From DASSFG01 sp035547915 (GTDB lineage: Bacteria > Planctomycetota > Planctomycetia > Pirellulales > JAICIG01): a stretch of 64,000 nucleotides of DNA. The stretch's first letter is position 1, and each line of letters opens with the position of its first letter. This document shows positions 44,621 through 55,218 of the stretch, piece after piece. Both the position numbers and the translations under genes were made by a program. The stretch lies in the NCBI GenBank assembly GCA_035547915.1, contig DASZTS010000024.1, forward strand, positions 247,377 through 311,376. Direction: 5' to 3'. The notes under the pieces were generated by a model that saw only the letters and a list, made by a program, of their open reading frames with translations, did no database searches and was not told the DNA's origin.

Positions 44621-44904
44621 ACAACTCGCGACACGCCAGCCGCGGACAGGTCTGCCGCGCGGGCCACGTCTCATTCACCGTGGACGGGACGGGTACGATG
44701 CGCCGCTGTCACTTCGTGGACGAGCCGATAGGCAACATTCACACGCCCGACTGGGAAGCCGCCTTGCAACCGCAGCCGTGCCCTAATGCCACGTGCTCGT
44801 GCCACATCGGTTACGTTTACCTGGAGCGGCTACGACAGGATGCCGTATATGGAGCGAACATCCTGGAGCGAATACCGCTGGCAGCGAATGCGGTCGGATC
44901 ATGA
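44593..44904 (+). pseudogene. C-terminal remnant of a radical SAM/SPASM protein
   Basis: The frame encodes CRAGHVSFTVDGTGTMRRCHF, then IGNIHTPDW, PCPNATCSCHIGYVYLE and ERIP at the end. This cysteine arrangement matches the SPASM-like C-terminal part of STM4011-type radical SAM proteins as I remember them. The radical SAM core with CxxxCxxC is missing. The leading residues and the overlap with the preceding truncated frame suggest a deletion junction. It is probably not functional. Confidence 0.5.
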
Positions 44905-44949
44905 AATAGCTGCCGAACGACCGAAGCGCGGCCCGCCGACCGACTTCTT

Positions 44950-46944
44950 TTAGCGGCAATAGACTGATTTCCAGTACGGAGCAATGCTCTCCAGCGTCTT
45001 GCCTCCGAACGATTCGAACTTGCCGTCGATCGTTACTCGCCACGGCTGCTCAATCGAGCCTGCGTTGATCAGTAATCGCTCGCCGCGCTCGATCACAGCT
45101 TGCGCCCAGGGTAGCCGAATGTCGTCGAGCGGAGCGTACTTGGCGAACAGTTCCTTTAGCTTCTGCTCCTGCCGCGTCGCCTTGATGGTCTGAAGTTCCC
45201 CGAGCAGGTCGCGGGACACCTTACCGAACCGGTCGTAGTCGAGCACAGCGAGCACCTGCTTGGACGTCGAAGCGGTGCTGCCGTCGCGCGACACCCAACC
45301 GATGGCCTCGGCCTCGAGCAGCTTGTTGATGAACAGCCAATGCCCGCGCTGGTGCGGTTCAGTGAAGCTGCGTCCGCGGGAAGTGCGCAACAGAAAGTCG
45401 CCCAGATAGGCGTCGTAGGTCAGCTTGCGAAAGAGTTTCGCTTCGTCGGCGTCTTTCACAGCCCCGATCTCGATGAGCTTGGGATCGTCGACGAACACGA
45501 GTGCCGTCAGGTCGGCGCGCTGTTCTTCCAGCGCGCTTCCCAAAGCACCCAGCGCCGAGACGGGGTCCTCGGTCTTGCCGTATTTCGTCGTGTCGTATGT
45601 GCCCGAGCCATGGCCGATGATCTCGTGCATCAGCACCAGGTTGCGCCACATTTTCTCGCGGTGCTCCAGCACGGTTTCGACGCATTTGGCCGGCAGGAAT
45701 TCCTCAAACGCTTCACGGCGCATGGCCAGCAACTCGGGGTCTTTGTCTTCACCGGGCATCGGCAGTCGGATAACATTCTTGGCCCCCACGTCGCGGCGGA
45801 TGTCATCGAAGTTCGGCAGGTTGTAGCCGCCGGAGTGCAGGGCCGCGATCTCCTGGAAGTAGTAGACCATGATGGCCGGTGGCGAGTAATCGGGCGGGAA
45901 TCGCTTGCGGAACGCGCCGTAGGGCATCGCATCTTCGAAGTACTGGGCGTGCCGCGCCATGGCCTCGGCAATGCGGCTCACCTCCGGGTCGACGATCTGC
46001 ACGTAGGACTCCCAAGAAGCCATGCGGATCAGATAGTCGCCCTGGAACTCAACCCAGCCGAGCATGAAATCGACCTGCGAATCCGACCGGTCGCGCACCC
46101 ACTCGATGCTCGCCTGGCGGAAGTCCTCGACGTCGCCCTCATTCAGGTACTTGATCATGTAGTCGATCTGCGCCTGCTGGTGTTTCGTTTCCGCGTGATC
46201 GCGCGCGGCCGATAGCGATTCGACCACTTGCCGTAGTCGTTGACCGACGATTCCCGCCGACTTCGTCGTCTGTACCTCGCTGTGCAGCCCGTTCTTGGTT
46301 CGCACTACGCGGCAATTGAGTGTGGGTTTCATCGAACCGGCCAGCGCGAGGCTGACTTCCTGGCCGGTGATACCCTTTTCGTAATAGTTGCCACCGGTTC
46401 GTTCCAAGCCGCGCCCATCCGTGCTCTCAGGGTAGGCTTGAGCCTCGCTCGTCGGATCCGTTAATAACGCGATGACTTCCAGGCGGTCGGGAGCAGAGAT
46501 GTCCGGCGCGTGCCGCGCGAGCAAGTTTCCGATTTGTTCGGGGGTAACTGTGCGAAGGACGTATTTGCGGTTCGAGGGGGCGTAGGGGCCCTGCTGATCC
46601 AGAAACTTGGCGGCGTAGACCAGGAACTCGGCGAAGGCCTCCTCGCCCAGCAGCGACTTCGTACCCGCGATGTGCTCCTCCGACAGCGTCTCGACGATCC
46701 ATTGCTTGATCGCCAACGAATGCCGATGCGTCTGGAAGTACAGCAAGTCGCGGCCCGCATCCGTAGCACGGGTCAGATGATAGACGAGCGTCTTCTGTTT
46801 TTCGGATAGCTTCTTCCATACGATTTCCCGAGGCGCGGAACTTTGCACCCGCACTGTCGATGGTAGCGGCAATGGGGCGACCTGAGCCGAAGCGGCCGAA
46901 CAACAGCCGCCAAGAATGATCGCCAACAACAGATGGTCTCGCAT
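44950..46944 (-). CDS. Secreted M49 (dipeptidyl-peptidase III-type) metallopeptidase
   Basis: The protein is 664 residues from the ATG at 46944, which has GAGGAAG upstream and opens a signal sequence (LLLAIILGGCCSAASA). The longer frame from 47019 is not signal-like. The zinc motif HEIIGH (439-444) and EEQRAD (473-478) match the HExxGH and EExRA pair that defines family M49. M49 enzymes cut dipeptides from oligopeptide N-termini. Most are cytosolic, so an exported copy points to use of extracellular or periplasmic peptides. It diverges from the alpha/beta hydrolase gene. Family assignment is firm, specificity is not known. Confidence 0.88.
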   Translation of the reverse strand: MRDHLLLAIILGGCCSAASAQVAPLPLPSTVRVQSSAPREIVWKKLSEKQKTLVYHLTRATDAGRDLLYFQTHRHSLAIKQWIVETLSEEHIAGTKSLLGEEAFAEFLVYAAKFLDQQGPYAPSNRKYVLRTVTPEQIGNLLARHAPDISAPDRLEVIALLTDPTSEAQAYPESTDGRGLERTGGNYYEKGITGQEVSLALAGSMKPTLNCRVVRTKNGLHSEVQTTKSAGIVGQRLRQVVESLSAARDHAETKHQQAQIDYMIKYLNEGDVEDFRQASIEWVRDRSDSQVDFMLGWVEFQGDYLIRMASWESYVQIVDPEVSRIAEAMARHAQYFEDAMPYGAFRKRFPPDYSPPAIMVYYFQEIAALHSGGYNLPNFDDIRRDVGAKNVIRLPMPGEDKDPELLAMRREAFEEFLPAKCVETVLEHREKMWRNLVLMHEIIGHGSGTYDTTKYGKTEDPVSALGALGSALEEQRADLTALVFVDDPKLIEIGAVKDADEAKLFRKLTYDAYLGDFLLRTSRGRSFTEPHQRGHWLFINKLLEAEAIGWVSRDGSTASTSKQVLAVLDYDRFGKVSRDLLGELQTIKATRQEQKLKELFAKYAPLDDIRLPWAQAVIERGERLLINAGSIEQPWRVTIDGKFESFGGKTLESIAPYWKSVYCR

Positions 46945-47152
46945 TGCGGTTCTTCCTCGGTTGGTATGAACGCTCCGGAACCAGGACCAATCGTAATCAA
47001 ACCAAGCTTCGTGTCGCAATCACATCGACCGACGCGTCCAAAAACGTCAACGGGACGTGGGCGAACGTGGGGGATCAGGACCCGAGTGGCTCGTGCCGTG
47101 CCACGATCCGCGCGAGGGCCGCAGAAGCTAATCCTCCCAACACGAGAAGCTG

Positions 47153-47158
47153 TATAAT
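47153..47158 (+). promoter_or_regulatory. Possible -10 box before the alpha/beta hydrolase gene
   Basis: A perfect TATAAT lies 44 bp before the ATG at 47202, but the -35 position at 17-bp spacing (AATCCT) is poor. It is a candidate promoter for the hydrolase gene only. Confidence 0.3.
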
Positions 47159-47201
47159 TCCTGCACTTAAGGTGAAATTGGACGTGAAGGTGAGGCCCCT
47201 C

Positions 47202-48104
47202 ATGGAAATGCTGGTAGTCGGCTTGCTGCTGTTCCACTACGGAGAGCTTTCCCAGGGCGACGAGCCGTTCCGCCGCTCGGAAGATGTGGTCTACGGACGA
47301 AAGTTTGGTATGGCGTTGACGATGGATGTCTTCCAGCCGACCGAAACAAACGGCTGTGCCTTGTTGTTCCTCGTCAACGGCGGCTGGCTTTCGAGCAAGG
47401 CCACTCCACGCATGGTGACGATACGGCCCGAGGATTACGCCGTCTACCTGGAGCGCGGCTATACGGTGTTTGCCGTCGTGACTAGTTCCCAGCCAAAATT
47501 CACGATTTCTGACGAAATCGAAGACGTACAACGCGCGGTGCGATTCGTCCGTGCCAATGCCTCTCGATTCGGAGTCCGGCGCGACGGGCTGGGCGTGTTG
47601 GGATCGAGTTCGGGAGGTCATCTCGCACTCTCCGCTGGAGCCCGCGGCGACGATGGAAACGCTGCGTCAGACGATCTTGTTGAGCGAGAGAGTAGCAAGG
47701 TGCAGGCCGTGGCATGCTTCTTTCCGCCGACCGATTTTTTGAATTACGGAAGACCTGGCACCAGCGGGGTTGGCGAAGGCCCGCTCGCGCCCTTGCGACT
47801 CGCATTCGGCCCCGACTCTTTGACTCCCGAGGGCAGGGCCGCGCTTGGCCGTGAAATCTCGCCGATCTACTACGTCACATCGAACCTTCCGCCAACCCTT
47901 ATCATCCACGGTGACACCGACGAAGTCGTGCCGCTGCAACAATCCGAAAGCTTTGTCCGCCGCGCTCAAGACGTTGGAGCGGAGCACGTCAAGCTCATCG
48001 TTCGTCCGGGCAAGGGGCATGGCTGGGGGGACTTCTGGAAGTCCAAGGAGGACATTACCGCATTTGCCGACTGGTTCGACACACATTTGAAAGTCGCGAA
48101 GTAA
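47202..48104 (+). CDS. Alpha/beta hydrolase (esterase/dienelactone-hydrolase-like)
   Basis: The protein is 300 residues from the ATG at 47202, preceded by GAAGGTGAGG; the open frame begins further up at 46944 but overlaps the divergent peptidase gene. A short hydrophobic N-terminus (MLVVGLLLF) may be a signal or membrane segment. LGSSSGGHLALSAG holds the nucleophile serine in G-x-S-x-G, HGDTDEVVP gives the acid and GKGHGWGD the histidine. The fold fits carboxylesterases or peptidases of the BD-FAE/S9-like type. The substrate is unknown. Confidence 0.88.
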   Translation: MEMLVVGLLLFHYGELSQGDEPFRRSEDVVYGRKFGMALTMDVFQPTETNGCALLFLVNGGWLSSKATPRMVTIRPEDYAVYLERGYTVFAVVTSSQPKFTISDEIEDVQRAVRFVRANASRFGVRRDGLGVLGSSSGGHLALSAGARGDDGNAASDDLVERESSKVQAVACFFPPTDFLNYGRPGTSGVGEGPLAPLRLAFGPDSLTPEGRAALGREISPIYYVTSNLPPTLIIHGDTDEVVPLQQSESFVRRAQDVGAEHVKLIVRPGKGHGWGDFWKSKEDITAFADWFDTHLKVAK

Positions 48105-48304
48105 CAGCTAACCAAGGAGCATGACCAACCTCGCCAGCCAAGAAGTGGCGACGGTCGAAAGGCGCTTGTCAGGCGCCGAAGATCGCATCGGATCACTCCC
48201 GGGTGCATGGCCCGACAACGGCCTTGCGCAGGGCGATCCGGACGCTGTCTGGCGACACAGGGTTAGAGCCTCGATACGGCGAGCAAAGAACGGCTCTGAG
48301 CCGG

Positions 48305-50209
48305 TCACTCCGCCTCTTCCCAAACGGTATGGTAGGCTTCCTGCTGCTCGCAGTATTCGAGGAAGCGTCGGTAGAACGGGTCTGAGGCGAGCGTGGCACT
48401 GTCGCCGATCACCACCAACTTGCGCCGCGCGCGAGTGAGGGCCACGTTCATGCGGCGCACGTCGCTGAGGAATCCGATTTCGCCCGCGGCGTTCGAACGG
48501 ACCAGCGAAATCACGATGGCTTCCTTCTCACGACCTTGAAAGCCATCGACGCTGTCTACCTCCAAACCGGGCAGATTGATGCGTTCTCGCAGCCAGCGAG
48601 CCTGGGCCGCGTAGGGTGTGATCACCGCCACTTCGCCACCGCTCAGGCCCGCCTGCAGCAAGGCATTGACCTTGCGCAGGGCGAGCTCGCCCTCTTGCGG
48701 ATTGAGCCGACTCTCGCCGTCGGGTTCCTGTTCTTCATCGTAGCCGGCTCCCGCCGTATCGATGAACTCGAGCGGCGTCTCAGTCAGCAGATTGCAGTTT
48801 ACGTTTTCCATGTCGCAGAGCCGGTGGGCCGCCACCTGCCCGGCGGCGACCAACTGGCCGTCGTAGAATTCGTCGGACGAGAAACGCATGATCGAATCGT
48901 GCATGCGATATTGAATCGTCAGCCGGCGTGAAAGTCGCTCGCCCGCCCGGTTCATCAATCGTTCGAACAGGCTCACGCCCAGCCCTGCCGCCGCGGCCGC
49001 ATCGCTGACGATCGTGGGCGGAAGCTGGCAATGGTCACCGGCAAGGACCAGGCGCTTGGCGCGGCCGATGGCGATCCACGCGCTCGGCTCGGTGAGCTGG
49101 CAAGCTTCGTCGAGGACGACGAGGTCGAACTGCCGGTTGCCGAGCAGGCCCTCGTCGAGACCGGTGGTCGTCGCGCAGACCACGTCGGCCCGCAGTAGGA
49201 TTTGTTCGACCGCCTGGTCTTCCAGCCGCCGGGCGTCGGCGAGCAAGGTTTTTGCCTCCTGTCGTGTCGCTTGCCGTGAACCGGGCTGCGGTTTGGCCCG
49301 CGTGTAGCGGCCCGCCTTGCGAAAGAGGGCGAGCGCTTCTTTCACCAGCTTGTGCGCCAGGGCCACGTCGCGATGTTCTTCCACGAGCAGGTCGAGCGTG
49401 TGACGCTGAAGCTCGGGCAAGACCCGCGCCGGGTGTCCCAGCCGCACGGCGTTCTCGCCGCCGGCGACCAGCCGCTCGAGCATGTTGTCGACAGCGATGT
49501 TGCTCCCCGCGCAGGCCAGCACTCGCTCGCCTTGCCGGATGGCGCGACGGATGATCTCGACGACCGTGGTGGTTTTTCCGGTGCCGGGCGGGCCGTGCAA
49601 AAGCGCCACGTCACAGGCGGAAAGGGCGAAACGCACGGCGGCGCACTGCGGCTCGTTCAGGCCGGCATCGAGGGGCGGCTCATCCCTCCCCGGAGAAAAT
49701 CTTGCCTCGCGTTCACCCAGCAACACTTGCCGTAATTCGGCCAGCCGGTCGCCGCGCGCCAGTCTGGCTCGCTCGAGCGCCGTCTTCTGCCGGGCGAGCG
49801 CGATTTCGTCGTTGGCCAGATCGAAGCGCCATCGCTCGATTTCCTGAAGTTCGTCGGGAAGGTAATTGAGCGCGACTTCGATGGTCGTGGAAAACTTTTG
49901 GGACACGACGGCCCGCCACGGCCCGTCGCCGCCTGCCATCGGAGATAGCAACACCGGGCTGCCGACGCCGAGCCGGGTCCAGGGGAGTTCGCCGCGGCTC
50001 CGCTTGGCGAAACGGATCAGGTAGCGCCCACCCAAACCGGCGTCTTCGTCGACGATGACCAGGTCGACGAGTGCCGTACCACTCTTTTCGGCTTCGGCCG
50101 GTTTGAGTCGGCGGCTGCGCTCGACGGCGCGTTGGGCCTCGGCGCGGTTTTCGAGATCGAGCAAGCGGGCCAAGTGGCCGAAATGGTCTTCAACGGGTGC
50201 GGGCGGCAT
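48305..50209 (-). CDS. IGHMBP2-type superfamily 1 helicase
   Basis: This 634-residue protein has all the SF1 helicase motifs: GPPGTGKTTT (Walker A), VVLDEACQ (Walker B), LAGDHCQLPP (motif III), QYRMHDSIM (motif IV), DSVDGFQGREKE (motif V) and NVALTRARRKL (motif VI). The N-terminal region, with EVALNYLP and a beta-barrel-like segment, resembles SMUBP-2/IGHMBP2-type DNA/RNA helicases. It is cytoplasmic and unwinds nucleic acid with ATP. A small secreted protein gene lies 45 bp upstream on the same strand; this is probably chance proximity. Confidence 0.93.
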   Translation of the reverse strand: MPPAPVEDHFGHLARLLDLENRAEAQRAVERSRRLKPAEAEKSGTALVDLVIVDEDAGLGGRYLIRFAKRSRGELPWTRLGVGSPVLLSPMAGGDGPWRAVVSQKFSTTIEVALNYLPDELQEIERWRFDLANDEIALARQKTALERARLARGDRLAELRQVLLGEREARFSPGRDEPPLDAGLNEPQCAAVRFALSACDVALLHGPPGTGKTTTVVEIIRRAIRQGERVLACAGSNIAVDNMLERLVAGGENAVRLGHPARVLPELQRHTLDLLVEEHRDVALAHKLVKEALALFRKAGRYTRAKPQPGSRQATRQEAKTLLADARRLEDQAVEQILLRADVVCATTTGLDEGLLGNRQFDLVVLDEACQLTEPSAWIAIGRAKRLVLAGDHCQLPPTIVSDAAAAAGLGVSLFERLMNRAGERLSRRLTIQYRMHDSIMRFSSDEFYDGQLVAAGQVAAHRLCDMENVNCNLLTETPLEFIDTAGAGYDEEQEPDGESRLNPQEGELALRKVNALLQAGLSGGEVAVITPYAAQARWLRERINLPGLEVDSVDGFQGREKEAIVISLVRSNAAGEIGFLSDVRRMNVALTRARRKLVVIGDSATLASDPFYRRFLEYCEQQEAYHTVWEEAE

Positions 50210-50254
50210 TCGCTACAGCATAAGCCGAGACCGCGGCCAGGCACAGGCACACCG

Positions 50255-50665
50255 TTAGTCGGTCGTGGTGTTGAAGCCCGGATCGAAGCTCGACACCTTG
50301 GTCTTGAAGACGACGTTGTTCTGCTTGGCCAATGCACGAAGCGCCTTCTCGAAATACTGCACACGATACGTACGCTGCCTCTGTGCCCAGAGGAAGGCCT
50401 GCTCGACCAGGTCTTGGGGCAGCTTTTTGGCTTTGACCTGCGCGAGCACCTCGCGCAGAAACTTGAACTCGACCGGCCGCATCGCCCGCAGACCGCGTTC
50501 GAGCTGCACCTTGAGACTGACTTTCGTCGTGCCGTCGGTGGCAAGCGTATCGGTGTCGACCAGCGAACTGGTGTCGGCCGTGTCGTTCGCGGAGGAGTTG
50601 TTTCCCGTGCCAAACCCGGGGGCGGCAAGGGCCATGAGCGTCACGGCATACAGGCAGAGGTGCAT
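50255..50665 (-). CDS. Small secreted protein, unknown function
   Basis: This 136-residue protein has a signal sequence (LCLYAVTLMALAAPGFG) followed by a Ser/Thr/Asp-rich stretch and a basic helical part (VKLQ-like VQLERGLRAM, LREVLAQVKAKKLP, YFEKALRALAKQ). The ATG follows GGGAG at good spacing, which supports the start. No domain is recognised. It overlaps the end of the upstream lipoprotein gene by 25 bp, so the two may be expressed together. Confidence 0.7.
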   Translation of the reverse strand: MHLCLYAVTLMALAAPGFGTGNNSSANDTADTSSLVDTDTLATDGTTKVSLKVQLERGLRAMRPVEFKFLREVLAQVKAKKLPQDLVEQAFLWAQRQRTYRVQYFEKALRALAKQNNVVFKTKVSSFDPGFNTTTD

Positions 50666-51057
50666 GTTGAATCTCCCGCAGCTTCATGGGACTCCGCCGA
50701 GCGCGCATCGGCCGGCGGCGAGTGGGTAATCTCCATCGGCATCGCCTGGTCAGAGCTTGAGACTATTTCGCCGCTCGTCTCCGTCGCAGGGCCGGTGAGC
50801 GCGTCGGTGTCGGACGCGGCCGGCTGGTCGTCGGGCAAAACCGGCTTGAACACGTGATTGTGTTCGAACACCGAATGCCCGATCGAATACAAACCCAACG
50901 GACCGCAACCGCTCAGGCCGACGACCGTCGCACCGATCAGGCTCGTCAACGAACCGTGCAAAAGCCGCCGGGAACGTAGGCGCCAAGTGCCGCCGACCGT
51001 GTCGAACAAGTGGGTGGATGACAAGGCGCACCAGTCACCAGTCGCCGCTGCCACCAT
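50641..51057 (-). CDS. Small putative lipoprotein, unknown function
   Basis: This 138-residue frame carries a basic segment RLRSRRLLHG, a hydrophobic stretch and the lipobox-like VGLSGCG near residue 51, then GPLGLYSIGHSVFEHNHVFKP and an acidic, low-complexity tail. The residues before the basic segment look unlike a signal, so the real start may be internal. It overlaps the following small secreted protein gene by 25 bp. No family is recognised. Confidence 0.5.
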   Translation of the reverse strand: MVAAATGDWCALSSTHLFDTVGGTWRLRSRRLLHGSLTSLIGATVVGLSGCGPLGLYSIGHSVFEHNHVFKPVLPDDQPAASDTDALTGPATETSGEIVSSSDQAMPMEITHSPPADARSAESHEAAGDSTCTSACMP

Positions 51058-51301
51058 CTGTGCGAAGGCGGATGGGGCCGCGGCGCCGGCGTATCTTGCT
51101 GGGTGAACGACGGACGGGGATGTCCGCCGGCTACTCAGAAGTGGAAGTGTCGGAAGTGAAGAGTCTTTTAGGAAGGAACGGTGCGGACGTCAAGGCAAGT
51201 TAGCGCAGCACCTACCTTCGATCGTGCGCCACCAACGACTTTCGAAGGTGGCAATGGAAGACAGGGAAAGGCCGCAGACGCGGTAACGAGGGGCGAGCGG
51301 G

Positions 51302-53230
51302 TTATTTCGTGTTGGCCGCCCGCGCCTCTTTGGCGAGCTGGGCGTTGCCGCCGGCGGTGAAGCCGACGATAAACCAACCCTGCGGTTCGCTCGTCACGAA
51401 GCTGCCGGCGGGGCCGAGATAGTGTTGTACGACCTTGTAATCCGGCAGCTTGGCGCCGTCGAGGCGCGGTTTGCGCGTGACGCCCTCTTTCTCCTCGCCC
51501 ATGATGAAGTTGATGAAGTGGGCCAGGAATGTGTCGGCCTCGGGCAGTCTTCCCTGCTTGAAGAGTTCGTACATCACGCGATATTGCTCGTCTTTGCGCG
51601 AAAAGGCGCGGGCGCAGTCGTTGCTGGCGCCGAGCTTCGGCAATTCGTCGTTGACCATGAGATAGTTGCGGTCGTTGACGAGTTGATCTTGCCTGCCGGT
51701 CCTGGCCAGCACCTTGCGAATCAGGCCGATGTGCGAAGCGACCATCAGGTGCCCCTTGGCCACGGTGACGGCCGAATTGGCCAGGCTGACCTGCGGGGCC
51801 GAATCGGCGTGCGCGTCTTTGTCCTCGTCCGCCGGACGCCGGCGGCGACCCTCGCCTCCGTCGTCGATATCGAGAGCGGGCATCGATTCATCCTCGGGGA
51901 TGATCTCCCAAACAACGTGCCCCTCGATTTCGAGCTTGCGGGCCTTCTCGTCGCCGGTCATCGATTTCTCGATGGCGGCTGCCAGCTTTCCGGCGTCGGT
52001 GGCCTCGATGGCCAACAGCTTTCGTTGGCTGGTCGGCGTGATGGGCAGCTCGTAGTCCGTGATCATCGTCGCCCGGTTGCCCAGGTGTTGCACCAGGTCG
52101 CGGCGCAGGTTGATCTGCGGTCCGTTGGGATCTTGTTCGATGCTCTCGAGCGTGTCCTTCCAGACCCCCTTCTCGCCGTAGATTTCGTCGAACAGCGTAT
52201 CGAAGTGGTCGAAGGCGTTGAGCATGTCGGCCTGGAACGAGATGTAGCTCGACACGTCGCGGGCGATCCACTCTTGCGGCGCGAAGTCGCCACCGTTGGG
52301 GAAGACGGCCATCCGCATCGCCAATTCGTAGGGAGGCGGTGCATAGATATACGTGCGGTGCAAGACGCCGTATCCACCCAAGCCGAACGAGGCAAAGCCA
52401 CCGATTCCTTTCACGGCGGCAAAGCCTTGGCTTTTGGCGACCTTCAAGTAGTCGGTGCTCCCCTTGCGGCGGTTCGTCTCCCAAGAGCGGAAGGCCTCGG
52501 ACAGCCCGATCGGCTCGACGAACCAGCGCAGGTCCGGCTGCCGGTCGGCGTCGGCATTGGCATCACGGCACCGTTTCATCACGGTTTGATAAGCCGTAAC
52601 CGAAGCCAGCTTCTGCTGTTGCGGGTGATCCAGCGCGGCGGCCACTTCGCGGGCAACGGCCAGGCTGTCCGTGGCAACAAACAGGCCCTTCTTGATGAAA
52701 TGGATGGTCGAAAAGCCACGATCGCGGTCGTGCTTGGGCCCGGTGTCGAAGACGCTAATCTCGACGCCAGGCAGCTTCTGCTTCGTGGCCTTGGCACCCT
52801 GCGCCTTGAGGTTGGTGGCGATCGTGTCGAGCTTGGCGGTGGTCGGCCTTTCCTTGCCCGTCACGTCGGCCAAGATGGCGAGCGATCCATCGCCGTCCCT
52901 GGGCAGGATGACCGCCAGGCAGGCTTCGCCCGTGGCCAGACCCTGCAGGTCGGTGATGCTGACGCCCAAGCGAGCGTGCGTCTTCGACCACTTTTCCTTG
53001 AGCTGACGACGCAGGTCTTCGGTAAAGGGGCGCATGATCGGGTCGTTGAGCAGCTTGCCCATCGGCGTCTCATTCCAGCGATCGATGAGCGTATCGACAT
53101 CCGGTGCCGAGACGTAACCCTTGGTGGTTTCAGGCAGAAGTGTATCGATAGGGGGGACGGCCCCAGCGACCGTCCCGGTCGCGCAAAGAAGGAGCATCGC
53201 CGCCAACTGCAACCCGAGCGAGGACTTCAC
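51302..53230 (-). CDS. Large secreted protein, DUF3352-like (uncertain)
   Basis: The product is 642 residues from a GTG at 53230. AGGAGGCGAATT stands directly before it, a near-perfect ribosome binding site that decides the start over the longer frame at 53266. A signal peptide (LQLAAMLLLCATGTVAGA) is followed by LLPETTKGYVSAPDVDTLIDRW and long alpha/beta stretches (YVSAP, FVEPIG, LLAIEATDAGKLAAAIEKSM, VASHIGLIRKVLARTG). A charged low-complexity insert is near residue 460. Similar planctomycete proteins are annotated as DUF3352-like or hypothetical. The function is unknown. Confidence 0.85.
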   Translation of the reverse strand: MKSSLGLQLAAMLLLCATGTVAGAVPPIDTLLPETTKGYVSAPDVDTLIDRWNETPMGKLLNDPIMRPFTEDLRRQLKEKWSKTHARLGVSITDLQGLATGEACLAVILPRDGDGSLAILADVTGKERPTTAKLDTIATNLKAQGAKATKQKLPGVEISVFDTGPKHDRDRGFSTIHFIKKGLFVATDSLAVAREVAAALDHPQQQKLASVTAYQTVMKRCRDANADADRQPDLRWFVEPIGLSEAFRSWETNRRKGSTDYLKVAKSQGFAAVKGIGGFASFGLGGYGVLHRTYIYAPPPYELAMRMAVFPNGGDFAPQEWIARDVSSYISFQADMLNAFDHFDTLFDEIYGEKGVWKDTLESIEQDPNGPQINLRRDLVQHLGNRATMITDYELPITPTSQRKLLAIEATDAGKLAAAIEKSMTGDEKARKLEIEGHVVWEIIPEDESMPALDIDDGGEGRRRRPADEDKDAHADSAPQVSLANSAVTVAKGHLMVASHIGLIRKVLARTGRQDQLVNDRNYLMVNDELPKLGASNDCARAFSRKDEQYRVMYELFKQGRLPEADTFLAHFINFIMGEEKEGVTRKPRLDGAKLPDYKVVQHYLGPAGSFVTSEPQGWFIVGFTAGGNAQLAKEARAANTK

Positions 53231-53580
53231 AATTCGCCTCCTAGATGTCCGTGAGCCTGGAGCCACGCGAAAACGAGCGGAAGTTTAGTCGTGGGGCCAT
53301 TTTTGTGCCAGACCACCTCGTTTCCGCTCGAAAGCCGCGAAAGCCGGTGGAGAGGATTTCGTGTCCCGACGTAATACGCCTGCGGCGGCCCAAATTGTGG
53401 TAACGGGCCGGGACGTCGGCGACCGATGCGCGTTCGGCCAACATGGCCTCCGCGAACAACGATACCAAAACAAAAGCCGCGCGCCGACGGATCCACGACC
53501 CGTCGGCACGCGGCTGCAAAGCCCATCCCATCGTCGGGATTGCCCGACTTATGGCGTTTCGTTCCGAACTCCGAGTCGGC
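53231..53580 (-). other. Intergenic region holding a terminator
   Basis: The 350 bp between the Gfo/Idh/MocA gene and the large secreted protein gene (both minus strand) contain the strong terminator at 53463-53515 and the promoter region of the downstream gene. No coding frame is supportable; no confident -35/-10 pair is seen. Confidence 0.5.
53463..53515 (-). terminator. Rho-independent terminator of the Gfo/Idh/MocA gene
   Basis: AGCCGCG-C-GCCGACGG and its near-perfect complement form a stem of about 15 pairs (one mismatch) around a short loop. On the minus strand it is followed directly by TTTTGTTTTGG. It lies about 65 bp past the stop of the gene ending at 53581. Confidence 0.85.
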
Positions 53581-54960
<1,380 letters not shown>

Positions 54961-55218
54961 AAACGATATCTCCTGGCAGCGTGGATGGCGGGTAGAGGGC
55001 CTAAGGTCGGCGGCCGCTTTGCCCCCTATTAGCGAATGGTTAGTATCGCCTGCCGCGGAACGGTTCGCAAGGCGGCGGCGACCGGCCGCGCATGGAATGA
55101 CCCATACTTGCGATGTGCAAGATACCGGCGTTCCCGACAGGCTCCCAGCCGTGCGGAAGACGCTCGTCGACAACCGCGCTCCGATAGACGGAGAGCGCCG
55201 ATCAGGCGAGCGACGTGA

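Noticed and set aside
46944..47201. N-terminal extension of the alpha/beta hydrolase
   Set aside because: It overlaps the divergent peptidase start and is not protein-like; the ATG at 47202 has a better ribosome binding site.
48161..48177. GGCGC/GCGCC hairpin between convergent genes as a terminator
   Set aside because: The stem is only 5-6 bp and there is no T-run on either strand.
51422..53254. A 610-residue plus-strand frame opposite the large secreted protein
   Set aside because: No ribosome binding site or domain is visible, and the opposite strand has a signal peptide with a strong ribosome binding site.
55165..55205. Hairpin downstream of glnB as a terminator
   Set aside because: The stem has a bulge and no T-run follows, so it cannot be supported as an intrinsic terminator.
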